Positions 33,828 through 46,600 of a stretch of 64,000 nt of DNA are shown in pieces. Positions within the stretch are counted from its first letter, which is position 1, and each line of letters opens with the position of its first letter. The position numbers were made by a program, and so were the translations under genes. The notes beneath the pieces were generated by a model that saw nothing but the letters and a program-made list of their open reading frames with translations, did no database searches and was not told the DNA's origin. This DNA is from Triops longicaudatus (Eukaryota; Arthropoda; Branchiopoda; Notostraca; Triopsidae), in assembly GCA_022885665.1 (NCBI GenBank), contig JAGQDJ010000231.1, positions 71,685 to 135,684 on the forward strand, given 5' to 3'.

Positions 33828-34043
33828 TGACTTGTCTCAATTAGCGTTGCGAAATGACACGATTCTCTCGGTCATGAACGACACTCTGCACAACTTCACC
33901 TCCTCCGCTGAAACGGTAATCGTGAAAGGCTCCAGCTTCAGTCTGATAGATTATCTGTCCGAACCTAACGCTCTCAATGGCAGCACTTTTCTGGCTTTCG
34001 TAAACGCGGGTAAATTGCTGACAATTAACTGGGTCTCCATTCA
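33828..34043 (+). CDS. Candidate exon of a fasciclin (FAS1)-domain protein
   Basis: A 216-bp open segment with a good acceptor (GCTGTTTTTGGTCCCAG) and donor (CA|GTAAGT). It encodes DLSQLALRNDTILSVMNDTL, then SSFSLIDYLSEPNALNGS, and ends AGKLLTINWVSIQ. The spacing of L-N-T, NGS and LTIN resembles the second half of a FAS1 domain. A possible next segment after a strong acceptor at 34263 reads DENHVNG, like the FAS1 NG motif, but only in a different phase. This may be a pseudogene piece or an exon of an unresolved gene. I found no companion exons. Confidence 0.35.
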
Positions 34044-35435
34044 GTAAGTTCTCCATTCAACTTATTGCGACTTTTCTATTCGGAATGATTCCATCTCTCT
34101 TTGACTTGCGTGAATCAGCGACTCAAACAGCCTCCGTTAACGGCACTTTCGACTTCCTAATCTAATGCAAAAATGTTCATTAAAGTGGACGCAACATTGT
34201 AAAAAACGGGGACCGTTGACCGACCTTTCTTTCCAAACGTTTCTCCTGCTTCTTTTTTTTCAGACGAAAATCATGTAAACGGTATGTTCACATAAACTTT
34301 TTAAATTGCTTTTGCGCCTCCTTACATTTGTTAAAAATTTTACGATAGCTCATTTGAAATTCCTGTTTTTTAAAATAAATTTTTGCCCGTTGCCTTAGCT
34401 CGACGCTGTAATTTGCCTTTTTCAAGACGAATGAAAGATTTTCTAGTCATTTTAAATAATCTTCTAGTAATTAGCCTTAATTATTTTATATTCATTACAA
34501 ATTAACAATGGCATATTTTATTTTATTAAGTTCATGTGTTTTTGCAATTTATCTAGTTTAATTCGTCATTCAAGAGTGCTGTGTTGTGTTCGTTCTTGTA
34601 GGGACACATCCTATAAAAATGCAGTTGGAATTAAGTGTACTAGACTACCGAATGACTGTTATTGGAAATGGTAGTTCCGAATTTAAATCGAATAACTTAA
34701 AGCGATAGATTTAAATTAAGCAATGTGTAGACCGCTTGAACGATTTTAGAACAGCACTTGTAGGTTTGCGAATGTACCCTTTGTTATTTTAACCTTTCAC
34801 CTGAATGTACTCTAGGGATCGAGAAAGCGGGGACCAAAACCTTAGCATTGATAAATAGCCTTATTACCTGTATATAAGGGTTACTGTGTAACCCGTATAT
34901 TGTGGTCGATCTGTTACTACTGTAAAAACGCTAAGGAGGGGGGCTAGGGAAAGGTTTGAGCGTATCTGTTGAAAATTCCTGGCTACGCCCCCTGGAAACT
35001 TGCGCTGTTTATTTTTTTATGGGTTCTTTGCTTTTATAAAACAATCAAGAAAATCAATCGAGTCTGGTTTCTAAGCTTTCAAGTGTATTCTCCTTACAAA
35101 GGTCTATCACAACCCCACATGCTGTGTCATTTTGCTCTCTTCATTTCATCTCTCCCTTCAAGGCCATTGTAAGCGCAACGATATGCATCTGGACAACACA
35201 AAAACATTCATTCAGCCACAAAAACATATATAATGTAAAGTAATACAGTTCAGGCAGCGTTCTTTCTCGTACATAAAACTGGCTTTCTTCCATTCTCTTA
35301 TGATCCAGTGGGAAACAAAGCGAGCTAATAAAATGCTTTCGTTGCACTGCCGGCAGTTTCTTATGACATAAAAATGCTGACTAGGAAAATGTTCCCCCCG
35401 AAAGGAAAACAACTGGGCTTGAATTCTTCCCCCAA

Positions 35436-35476
<41 letters not shown>

Positions 35477-35792
35477 CTCATGATAAATTGGGTTGCTAAG
35501 TAAGGAGAGGACGTATACCCCCCAATGGGTTTGCTTACCCTAAAAAAGGGCCACAAAAGGGACAAATCTTGTTTAACAGTCATGAAACAGTTTTGCACAT
35601 CTTTTTACCTCGAGTCTTCTCCTTTCCTTAAGCTCTCGCTTGTTTAAACACATTTTCTTTGAAAAATAGTATAAATAGCGCACGTGAAATTCACAAAATG
35701 TGGTGGCGCAAATTATTTCCGTTAAGCGAACTATTTCATGATTTAAAAAAATCTGCTTTTTCAGGCTGGGTGGACAAATATTGATTAAGGAA
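34044..35792. other. Intergenic; MITE end and poly(A) run
   Basis: No supported gene. 34931-34994 ends in AATTCCTGGCTACGCCCCCTG, a right end of the CAGGGGCGCAGCCAGG family. 35439-35474 is a 36-nt A run. The 3' UTR of the minus-strand gene at 35793 should lie near the right edge, but I see no canonical poly(A) signal. Confidence 0.4.
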
Positions 35793-38700
35793 TTATTGTC
35801 GTTTTTGAGCCCATTTTAAGTCATCAGCACGTGGCTTGCAGCCAGTACATTTCTCGATCGCGTACTCCAAGGCACTCCAGAACCGCAGTTTTTCTAACGG
35901 CCAATTGAGCCAACCAGTCGTGATGCAGAAATAGGTTTCGTGTGGCGCCACATGGTGGATACGATGATGACGACGCGGCAATATGACGTGCTTCTCTTGC
36001 AGCCACTGGACCCACTTCGGCAAAGCATTGTACGTGTGTGACCACTTGTGAATCTATAAGAAAAGAACAAACGAATATAGTAAACTGTTTTATTTGTTTT
36101 TCAAAAATTAAGATTTTTTAAGTAAAAAGTTGCGAAAAGTTATGTTAGTTACACTAGTCATTGACGAAGATTCACAAATAAATAAAAAAAAATACAAAAT
36201 TAAAGTCATGAGTTACTTAATGTGAAGTATTACAAACAAGAAATTTATGGATAATACTGACAGGAAGTAAACTACAACTGAAAGTTCGAGAAGTATTAGA
36301 CTTACTTGATTGGTTAATGAGACGAAGACGGATAAGAGGAAGAAATAAGCGCACCAGGCAAAGTTTGCATCGATATCTTTTTCACACCAAGTCAACAAAG
36401 AATACGCTAGACCAGCTAACGGAATGATGGGGGCCATAAAGTTGTCCCCGTTCGTTTCAATAAAATCGTGGCGTGTAATGGACGTTGGGTCAATGTGGTG
36501 TTCCCGAAATGGACGTATAAATGCCTTCGAAACGAGAAAGTCAATGTCAAAAGAAAATGTAGCATTAATAAAGAAAATCATAAAAGAAAGAGTTAGAATT
36601 TCCTTTCAATTTCTAGCGTAATTTCTAGCGTAATCTGCTTTTGAAACGAAAAAAGACACCTTGAGTTCCAACAAAGATTTCCTAGTAAAAACACTTATAT
36701 AGTTGGCCTGGCCTCAACCAAGAGGGAAGATTCTATCACCCTTGATCACGGATGGACTCACTTTCGTAGTGGAGTCAACCTTAAAATGCGGGCACAGGCG
36801 AGTGTCAGGATTCTCGTAACCCCTTACCTGGAGGGATAATCGTGGAGTGGAAACACGTCAATAAGAGGGTAGCAGCTATTCAGCTTAAGATGGAAGAGTT
36901 TGGAAACCTAACGATCGTTAAGGTGTACGAACTATACATTGAGGCTGATAACGACCAGTTTTGGTTAACCTCGATCAAACCCTCTATACACTGTCACGGA
37001 ATGACCGACTGATCCTGATGGGGGATTTCAATGCGTTTGTAAAGAACGACGAACAAACCTAGGAGAGAGAGGTCGGAAAATTTGGCGAGACCACCCAGAA
37101 TAGAAGCGGATAGAAGTTGCTCGGTTTCTGTGCGGGTAATGTGTTAAACATCAGGAACACCTGTTTCCAGCACAAAAGTGTCCACAGGCTTACACGGCAA
37201 GACTGGTGCTTTTTGTCAACAACGATCACTGATAGATTATATAATCGTCTCAGAGGATCTCAAAGGACACCAGAGTGTAACTCGAAGGTACAGCTGAGTA
37301 CCGATAATTACCCATTGGTCAGAATGATGGTAAGCCTACACAATGTGCGGTCAGTTTCGCAAGTTGAAAAACAAATAAAGCGGGACGCGCTGAGTGAGTG
37401 GACCTGCGAGAAGTTGACGAGGGCAACCGGTGAAATTTACTCCTAGCTTCCCCTGCCAACCGGCAACTTAGAAACTGAGTGGATCCTGTTCCGAGCTGGA
37501 ATCCTTGAGGATGCAAAAAGGGTTTGCGGGGAGAAAACAATCGGTAGTAAAAGTAGTAATTGAAAGTGGATACCTTAGGTGGACAACGGAGATTCGTGAA
37601 GCTGTCGCCGCCAAAAAGAAAGCCTAGAGGACGTACTTGTCTTTTGAGTCAGTGGCAACAAGAGCGAGTTACAACGTCGCGGGACAAGCTGCCAAACGCA
37701 CGGTCAAAACGGCAGAACAAGAAGCGTGGAGGAGATTCGACGAAAAGATGGAGACCGACTACCAAACTGCAATCAAAGTTTTCTGGTAAACCATCTGGAG
37801 ACTTCGGAGAAGACGGCAGTACGCCCTTCGGGTCATAAAAGACCGTAACGGGGAGCCGCTAGCGGATATAATCGGGATTCTACTTCCCTTGGGAAGTAGA
37901 ATGAATAGTTCAAGGAGCTCTTGGACCAGGTCGATGGTAGTGCTGACCCCGAAAACTTTGAGGAAGCATCTGCCTCATGCTCAGAGAAGTCCCACATTCT
38001 TCGAGCTTGAAGGACGGAAAATCTCCGGAAAAGGACGAGACGCAAGCCGAAGATCTTAAGTCTATGAGCGCAAGTAGAGACGCGTGGCTGCATCGAGTAT
38101 GCTAAGGTCGTGTGGAAATGTGGGAAAACGCCGAAATACTGGTAGACAGGCATTATAGTCACACTTTTCTAAAAAGAGGATTTCAGGTATTGCGGGAATT
38201 ATCATGGAATCACACTCCTCAGTGTACCAGGAAAGGTATATGCCAAAGTGCTGTAGAAGAGAGCGAGAGCTATTACAGAGGTAGACCTACAAGAGGAACA
38301 GTGTCGATTTCGCCAGGGGCGTAGTACCACCGATCGTTTGTTTACCCTCCAGCAAATCGTCGAGAAAAACTGGGAGCATGACCAAAAACTCTATACGTGT
38401 TTTGTGAACTACGGAAAATGCATATGACCAGGTTCCCCAAGATGAGTTTGGGAAACACTTTGGGAGAGTACGAGATAAAGGGACAAACTCCTAGGAGCAG
38501 TCCAGTTTTGCATGACTGCAGAAGCTGCGTCTGTATATCAGGTGAAAACTTCGAAAGCTTTCCGGTACGCTTTGGACTGTGTCCTCTCCCCTTTTCTATT
38601 CCTTGTGTATATGAACAGAATTAGCAGGCACAGCCTTGGTCAGGAGGAGGTCGATATGGGTGACGTCAAGGTAGGGAGTCCCCTCTTTGCCGATGAAGAC

Positions 38701-41700
38701 GGCTTACACTGAGGTTGAGTTACAGAGCGTACTGGATCGCTTCTATGACGAGTCCACTGCTGCGGGCATGAGACTGACTGCGCCCAAAACACAGGTGATC
38801 GTCCTGTGCAGTGTAACCTGCGCGTTGGCGCAGAATCACAACCGCAGGTGGAGAAATTCACATATTTGGGAGTATGATTTCACGACGTCCAAACGTCCAG
38901 ACGTCCAAACTTCTAATATACGTTTTTAGACATGACTGTACTACTTGGGATCTCGACGAAGTTCCTACTCTAGCTCCCCATGTGAATACCCCAAAACAAA
39001 TGTACAGTGTGGCCTTGAACCATTCTTCTAGGCTCCCGTATCTCTATTCGTTCTCAGTTCACTTTCGACCATTTGTCCAAAAATATTATTTTTTAAAAAA
39101 AATCACATTGTCACGCCAATTTTTGTTAATTGTTTCGTTTAGTTTAGTTTCCCTTTTTGTCTCCTGCACCCTTGGTTTCTGTACTAGCTAAAGTCACGTC
39201 TCTGAAACCAAAGGGACTACGTTGATTTCGTTTGTGTCAAATGGAAGCTGTAAAAAGGGAGAGTGACAGGGAAACTGGGGGAGAGAGAAGAAGCTACTGA
39301 GCGAGTGGAAATTGTACGTGAGTGGCAAATATAAATTCCGTTGGCTACCTCAAACCTTAGTCTTTACTGTTTGTTAGCAAGATCAGGGCCCCGTGAAAAA
39401 CCACGTCATTGTAAAACCCAACCAAGTGTTAGTTAGTGACGTGACAATATCATACCTAATTTTCGTGAAAACGTTTAACTTTTCAAGTAAAAATGGGAAT
39501 TGGTTTTGATCTAAAAAGATGCCTAGATTTGATCATCCAATTAAATACTAAAAACAGCCATAGAACTCTCTCATAAACTGCCATATCGATACATAGTTAA
39601 ATCAATAAAAATAACCGATATCTTCATCCCCTCCAATAGTCTTGTTACGTCCTAAATTATGCATGTTTCAGGACAACCTAGGGGATTTTTTATCATTCTT
39701 GCTTTAAGTCAATAAAAAAATTTCGAAGGCTAAAGAATACTAAAATGGCGGGAACAACCGCCCTCCAGGCTCTAAAGTAGCAACTGTAGTTATTCTTGCA
39801 AAGTGTCGGGAATATGCAATAGTCGTTTGAAAGTTCTTCAAAAATTGTGTTTTAAAAGACTGAGAGTATTAATTAAAGGAGAGTAAAAGATTTTTACTTT
39901 TCCGACAACAGGTAGCTCCACTGAGCCCCATGTATCCGCTCCCCAGTGGACTAAGCCGGATAGGAAATCTGCCGTCACGATCCCGCCAAAGCCGGCGCAG
40001 ATAACGGTCGTCAAGTTGTCAAGTCTCAGATACTTAACAATCAACAGCCCATCCACGGCCATTAAAGTCAGGCAAACACACACGCTGATGATTTCCTGAA
40101 TACGTTTACCTATGTAGGCCCATACAAAGAATAGGACAAAGAACTTTTGAGAAAAAAATAATAAGGTTGTAGAACGTGATATTAAGCAGTTTTTGAGTAC
40201 AATCAACAGAATAATCTCTCCTGATAACGTTCATTAGGTTTACACGAGAACTACTATCCAATAAGAAACTATTTATCTCAAGTTTTGATCTTCGATCGTC
40301 TTCCACTTGAAGGTCGCTTTGATAATCTCTACCCAGCAACAATTTCCAAACTGAAGAGAATTCCACTTTAAATCGAACAAACAAAACATAATAAAAAGGG
40401 GGAAAAGATAAGAGTTTACACAAGTAGGCTTATATAAGGAGAAAATGATTTACAAGCCTGACCTGCTTTGAACAAAAGACTACACTTTTGTGTTGCACCT
40501 GCCTGTTTCATCTAATTTTTAAGGGAAAATGCAACAACGAGGTTTGGCTCTGCTGAGTACACTGCGAAATCGGATTGGATTTACCCAACCTATATTAACT
40601 TAACCTAACTTTGAACGTAACGTAACTATTTCGTACTTCGCTTTACTTATCCTAACATAACTGAACGTTACCCAACGTTAAAACCTACATAAGGCAACCA
40701 AACTCCACCTCAGTGTTAAAACGGGCTCTTAAAACAAGTATATTGCGACGTCCTAAAATGAGCAGTTGATACTCGTAATTATAGTAGACACTGAAAAATG
40801 ACTTTCCGCCTCAGTATTGGGAAGCAGTTCCCAAGAAAAGCACGCTTAGCTCAAACTGAGAAGGGGTGTCTCAAAATGAATAGGAAAAAGCGTACGTGGC
40901 AAGGAATGGGTCTCTTGTTAGCAACCGTATATTTATTACTCCTTGCCAATTTTGTCTGGATTCCTTAAATTTGTCTCTTAAGGGACGGAAACTGGCAACG
41001 AAAAAATAAGAACGTCTTTAAGAAATGTGTCCAATTCCGAAAAAATGCAGCCTAAATAAAAATGAGCTTCACCCGTGGCAATCGTTGTTTTGACAGAAAA
41101 CAAAGCCTTTCCACAGTGACAAGTCAGGAATTTTTATCGCAGTTAAAAAATTGCGAAAGTTTGTAAATTGTGAGTTATCCTTTTGTTGTTAAAGTTTATA
41201 CGTGCCATCGTAGTGTATGTGCAAAAAAATACTTGAAGTTATTCTGTGATAAGGACTGGATTCTCCACTAGAATCCCTAAACAATAGTGCTCCAACGACA
41301 TTTATGTTTTGAACAAGTCCATCCTGCTGATGCCTCACAATGTTGAAAGATAACTCACAAAGTCAGTGTATGAATTTCATCCCCGCTGGCCTTACTGATT
41401 CAAATGAAGCATTTTAAAAACGAACTTCAGTGTCAATCCATTTTATGGTTTAATATGTCGTAAAATTGTCCAGTATGTATATAAATTTTTATGAATGATT
41501 AAGAGACACTGGAACACTGGATAATACAGAATTGATTAATAGACTTAGGCGACTGACCGATCTGTTCCGTGTCCTGTAAAATTTCATGTGCATGTTAGCA
41601 TAATGTGAGCTGTTAATGTTGGAAGTCTTTACTTTGTAACTGTAGCCCATGCTTTAGTTTTCTGCGAAAGTGTTTCACAGTGCTTGCAACTGTTGGTCAA

Positions 41701-43668
41701 ATGTTTCTACATGTTTTCTTGGGTGTCCATTTTATAGTTTTGTGCACGTTTCTGTCTTTTTTTATCCTTGAAATATCGTGATTTATCTTTGTCATTTAGA
41801 TTCTTATCGCTTTATTTACTGATTTTTTTTTTTTTTTTTGTGGAGACTTTTGGAAATTTTGCTTATTTGTTGTGTGGACTGTTTTACTATCCCGTTTTTG
41901 TGATTTTTTTTTTAACTTCCTCATTTTCTTTTCTTTTTTTAAGATTCTACTTTGTCCATTTTGTGATTTAAACACACGCTTTTTTATTTATACTCACGCT
42001 TTTTGTCTGTGGTTGAAAACCACAGAAAAAAAAGAGTTGGGAGCTACTCATTTTGAGAGTGTAGCTCTTTTGAGAATGCGTCTCCCCTCTATTTTTGCGA
42101 GCATCGTGATACTCGAATGGTGCCCATCGTTTGAGTACCTTTCTCTACTAATTTTGAGAGGATTTTTCATTGTGCTGTTTTATCTGTTTCTATCAAAACT
42201 AGCTTTCCCAAACCTAATCTAACTGAACCTCGTGTAACTTTAAGTTATCCAACTAAATCTAGCCCGACCTAAACTAGCTTCTCTCTTCACAAAAACCAGT
42301 GTAATATGTTGCAAACATTTTTTAAAAAATGGGAATGGGGAAAATATACGTAAAACAGGCTTGTTTAATCAGAAAATGATTTACGAGTTTGTCAACGTAT
42401 GTACATAGTGTCAAGGTAGAGTAATCGATAACCAAGTCTGGCTATCGATTTTATATAACAGACTGACCGGTGTGTCCTATATTCCTTCAGGACACGTTAT
42501 TGCACCGCTTTCTCTTCCGAAAACACAGCCACACGTGACAGTCAAAATAGGTTTAAATTTTCCTGCTTTACCATCATCTCGACGAAAAAAGTAAACTTAA
42601 GTTATCACATATTTTAAGAGACATTTATAAAATTTAATGTCTGGAATAAAAAAAAAATAGCTCAGAAAATTAGTTTCCAAAAACCAAAACTTTAGACCCA
42701 AGAAAGTTTAACATTGCAAGTAATTTAAATTTCGTTAAATAAACCTTAATGGATTTTCTGTTGTGGTAGACGAACTTTCATTTCCGGAGTCACGCATTTT
42801 TTTTAAGGGTCTTATCTAACAAGCTTCGGATGTAGCGAAAAGTATTTGATATTCCCTGGAAGTTCGAGTTAAGGATATTCACCATAGTTTCCAAAACTTC
42901 ACAGAATTCGTTTTCAAGAAGTATTGTGAAAGACTAAGAGGAAATGTAAGCTCCAGTTTAGGAAATTTCCTTTTCAGAGATTTAAAAAGTAACTAAGAGA
43001 GTTCGCTTCCGAAAGTTATATTATTCTTCCAGAAATTTCGCATTAGAAGCTTAAAATGTTGGTCACTAATTCTGTTTGAGAAATTTGAAGAAAACGGTGG
43101 AATGTTTATTTTCAAATTTAAAGAACTCAGTTAAAGAAATTCTGTGTTAGATGTGTACAACATTGAGTTAAAGCACCAAACAAATTAGTTAAGAAATTCA
43201 GTTTGAGGCATTTAAAGGGTTACTTCATACATTGTGTTTGAAAAATTTTACAAATCATTGTTTTTATGTTCGTAATAAGAAAAATTAATTTAACAAATGT
43301 CTATTTTCGAAATTTAAAGAATTTAGTTATGCAATATATTTGAGAAATTTGAAAAACAATTTTAGAGATTTTGTTCTTAACATTCAAGAATTAGTTTCAC
43401 GTTATTTTGCCAAGAATTCAGTCACAAAATTCCAGGATTTCTTGGCAATAAATCTATTGTGTTACATAAGGAAATGTGTACCTGGACTATACAATTGGGC
43501 GAGTTCTTGGGCGCCTTTATGGCATGGTCCCCACCGTGGCTGGAAGCCAGTTTTGTGTTCCTTGGCATCTTCGTCAGCCATAAGAGCGTCGTTGGAATTC
43601 GGATCGTCTTCGACCATGGAATACTTAAGGATTTCCTCTTCACTTTTCACGTCGGTGAACATTGTCAC
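35793..43668 (-). CDS. PEDS1: Plasmanylethanolamine desaturase PEDS1 (TMEM189/Kua family)
   Basis: ER membrane enzyme that introduces the vinyl-ether double bond of plasmalogens. Four exons on the minus strand: 43668-43482, 40109-39898, 36524-36306 and 36053-35793. Phases agree at each junction and give 292 residues (human protein 270). Exon 1 is an acidic leader plus RWGPCHKGAQELAQLYSPG, a hallmark of the family. Exon 2 has hydrophobic segments and ADFLSGLVHWGADTWGSVEL. The His clusters expected for the di-iron site are intact: HWGAD (H117), REHHIDP (H142, H143), HKWSH (H208, H212), HHRIHH (235-240) and PHETYF (H244). It ends PRADDLKWAQKRQ. The start was taken at the first Met of exon 1, before which the region is CG-richer. 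No UBE2V-like exon was seen, so there is no sign of the Kua-UEV read-through known from vertebrates. Confidence 0.96.
36690..38900 (+). mobile_element. Dead LINE (endonuclease and reverse transcriptase remnants) inside a PEDS1 intron
   Basis: A plus-strand, frame-disrupted non-LTR retrotransposon lies antisense in PEDS1 intron 3. Endonuclease: LILMGDFNAFVKND at about 37012-37053, the G-D-F-N motif of APE-type endonucleases. Reverse transcriptase: FVNYGKC at about 38400, CVLSPFLFLVYMNRISR at about 38580, and SPLFADEDGL at about 38680, where LFADD is altered to LFADE. AAGMRLTAPKTQV follows. Frames are broken by several stops and shifts, so it is inactive. The AGM-x-TAPKTQV block fits an RTE-like or related LINE; the clade is uncertain. 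Confidence 0.8.
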
Positions 43669-46600
43669 AAAAGAAACGTTTGAAACAAGGGGTGCAACAA
43701 ATAAAAGTGGTTATAGTGAAAGCAAAATAACATAAGCCAAGTGACGATTTAAGAGCGATTTAAGGAGGAACCCCTGCGACGGAACGTTCTGACGCATGTC
43801 GGGGCTGGGACACGACAAAACTGTTTTTCTCTATCGAGGCCCTGAATACACTCGAAATACGGGATCACCCTCCCTTGTCGGCCTTTTCTATGCCTCTTCT
43901 CTCCTCCCTGCACGAGAGAAACTCACCGACTTGTAAGCTTAGGGAGTGGCGCAGAGACCGGTCACGCAAAAAGCCACATAACGGGACCCATACAGCGACG
44001 GCGTGCCCTGTTTTATCGCTTACGTCATGGGTGCTCTAGCCACAGGAGAGCGCCAAGTTTGAATGTGTCTGAGGAGGACTCGACCTGTCTTAGTGCACCT
44101 AAACGTAACACGACTTTGGAGATTTTTCTGCATTCTTGAAACCGGGAAAACAAGTGAGCAACGTGACACTGTAAGCGTTTAAAAGAAAAAAAGGGCGTTT
44201 TCCATTTTTTCTTTCCCTTTTCCGATGAATCTGTAAGTAAAAAGAAAAGCAAAAAGTTTTAGCTCATGAAAGATATCGTGAAGAGTCCAACAAGATGCTG
44301 ATTTTTTACTTCCATGGTGACGTGTGTGAGTATTTTCCATTTTTAAATTACGCGTCCGAAGTATCCCAACGCCAGTACAACTTTGAACGCGAACAAGACA
44401 TTGAACATTGAAAACATTGAAAAGACATTGAACATTGAACATTGAACAAGACATTGAAAAGTATTCAGAAATAAAATTTTGCGCAAGAAATTTATTCTAA
44501 TCTTTCTTAACGTAGACGTGCTGAACAACGTTGATCATTCTTTTTAAAAAGGAATTATCTCAATGTTTGAAAGAAACGAAGAATGAAACGAAAAAGGCAA
44601 AAAGCAGGAAATTACACTTCATTTTTAATCCTTTTTATATTCGTATTTCGTTGCACTACTAGGGTTTCTACTATTAATCTAACCTTGCATTGCCACAGTG
44701 CGCTCAACTTCTCGGAATTCAAGTTTCTAGGTTGCGTTTTCACACGCTCCGTCCAAGCTGTAAGCTATAACATGGAAAAAGGGTCAGAGTTTGACAGGGA
44801 AGTTTCTGCATTGAATTTTACATGAGGTGAAGTGCTATGACCTGTTAATTCGGGTGCCATAAAGACTGGTCGTTGATAAAGATTTCTAAAAGACATCTGA
44901 GCGTTTAGCTGTCAACGTCAAATCTTTGCACAGCGCATTCAAACACACTAAAACTTGCCAACATTTTTAACCTCCTGTTGTCACGAAATGTCTGAAAGTA
45001 AAAACTCACCTTTTATCAATGTAAGAAAACTTTTTCATTGCTAAGTTAAGACACCTAGCTTATTGCGTTGCGTTGAATTGTTAAGAAGCCGAAGAAGACA
45101 TACCGTTTCCCACCAAAATGTCAGAAGTTATCCCAAGCGTTCAAAATAACCCCACTAGACGGTGAGCAGTGTAATTTCATGTAATGAAGTACAGTACAGT
45201 ACTCTCAATATGAAACAGCCGCAACAAACTTCCTATACCTAACGCCACAACAGTTACGCGAGTGTGTCCTACCTCAGTTTCTTTCGAGCGTCCGTGTCTC
45301 GTAGCAACGCTTCTTTACACAGTGCTATAACGTCAGCATAGGCACTTATTATACTGTGTGAACAGTTATAATGTATTTTTTTTGCGTACTGTAAACAAAG
45401 TGGACGTTATCTACTTCCTCGTTTTGGTGATACGAAAGGCAATTGAGGTTAGATATATTTACAACGCGTTAAAATGACGCGTTTTAAGACTGAACGTAAC
45501 TAAAGTAATTTTCTTTAAATAAGATGGTTAAGTGTGTTGAACTGGTCCACGTTAACGACACCGAGAAGAAATTTTTTGTCGAAAAGTTATCTCTCAATCT
45601 TCTTTAGCAATTTCATGCCCATGTTCAAAGTTGTAGTCATCGCTGGGTAACTTTGAACAGCAACTTTGAAAATACAGTACTGCCCGGCTTTTACAATAGT
45701 CAAAAGTCATAGGATTGTCTCACATTCCAGAACAGTCTATTTAGCCAATACTTTCTGTTTTGCTTTGACTCCAAACTTATTCGAAAAATCCAGAAATGCG
45801 ACAATGGACGACCCTCTTTCGTTTGAAATTTCCCCGTTACCGATTACGGTACCGATTTATGTAAATGCAAAAAAAAGTGACTGATATGGTGTAGCGAACA
45901 ATTTTTTTCTCGCAAAATGTTAATTACGATAAGGATCTGTATAATCAGTTTAGCACGAGTAGCTGACACTAATCTTGAGAAAATTCTAACAAAAAAATAT
46001 GTTCGAAAGACATGCGCTGAACGAAATGAATAAATTAAAAAATGAGGAGCGAATACTTAACACGCTACCAAAATATTACATATCATTAAGGCTTCGGTCT
46101 AGCAACTTCAGGGGATTTCCCGATAATAGATGACATTATTGTTTTTCGTCCTTAAGCCCTCCCTATTATGCTTCATCTACCATTGCCTGCATGTGACAGC
46201 ATGAGCAAACAGCGCGAAAATTGAAAGTCAACGGAAAGCGAATTGTACAGTAACACACTCTACGATTTATCGGAAGTTAGGAACAATACTTGAAAGTAGT
46301 ATGATCCTGGTAAATGTTTAGCCTATACACTTATGAACACAGCTTGACGTTAGAATCCGCCTCAGTGTTAAATTTGGGAGAAGAAGGTTAGCGGAAGAAT
46401 GCGACAAGACAACTTCCTAACGAAACGTAAGGAAGTTTTCGCTGGAGTCTACCCTATTCCTAAAGCCCATTGCAAGTTCTTTCCATTGACTTGAGCACGT
46501 TTCACGAAACACACTTCTTTATTTGAAAGACTTTAACTATTGTTCAAAGACTTTAACTATTGTCCGTTAAAACGTACATTATGTTAAAAATTTTAAACTC

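Noticed and set aside
37117..37838. Open frames of about 90-110 codons on the plus strand
   Set aside because: They are disconnected pieces of the broken LINE at 36690-38900, not separate genes.
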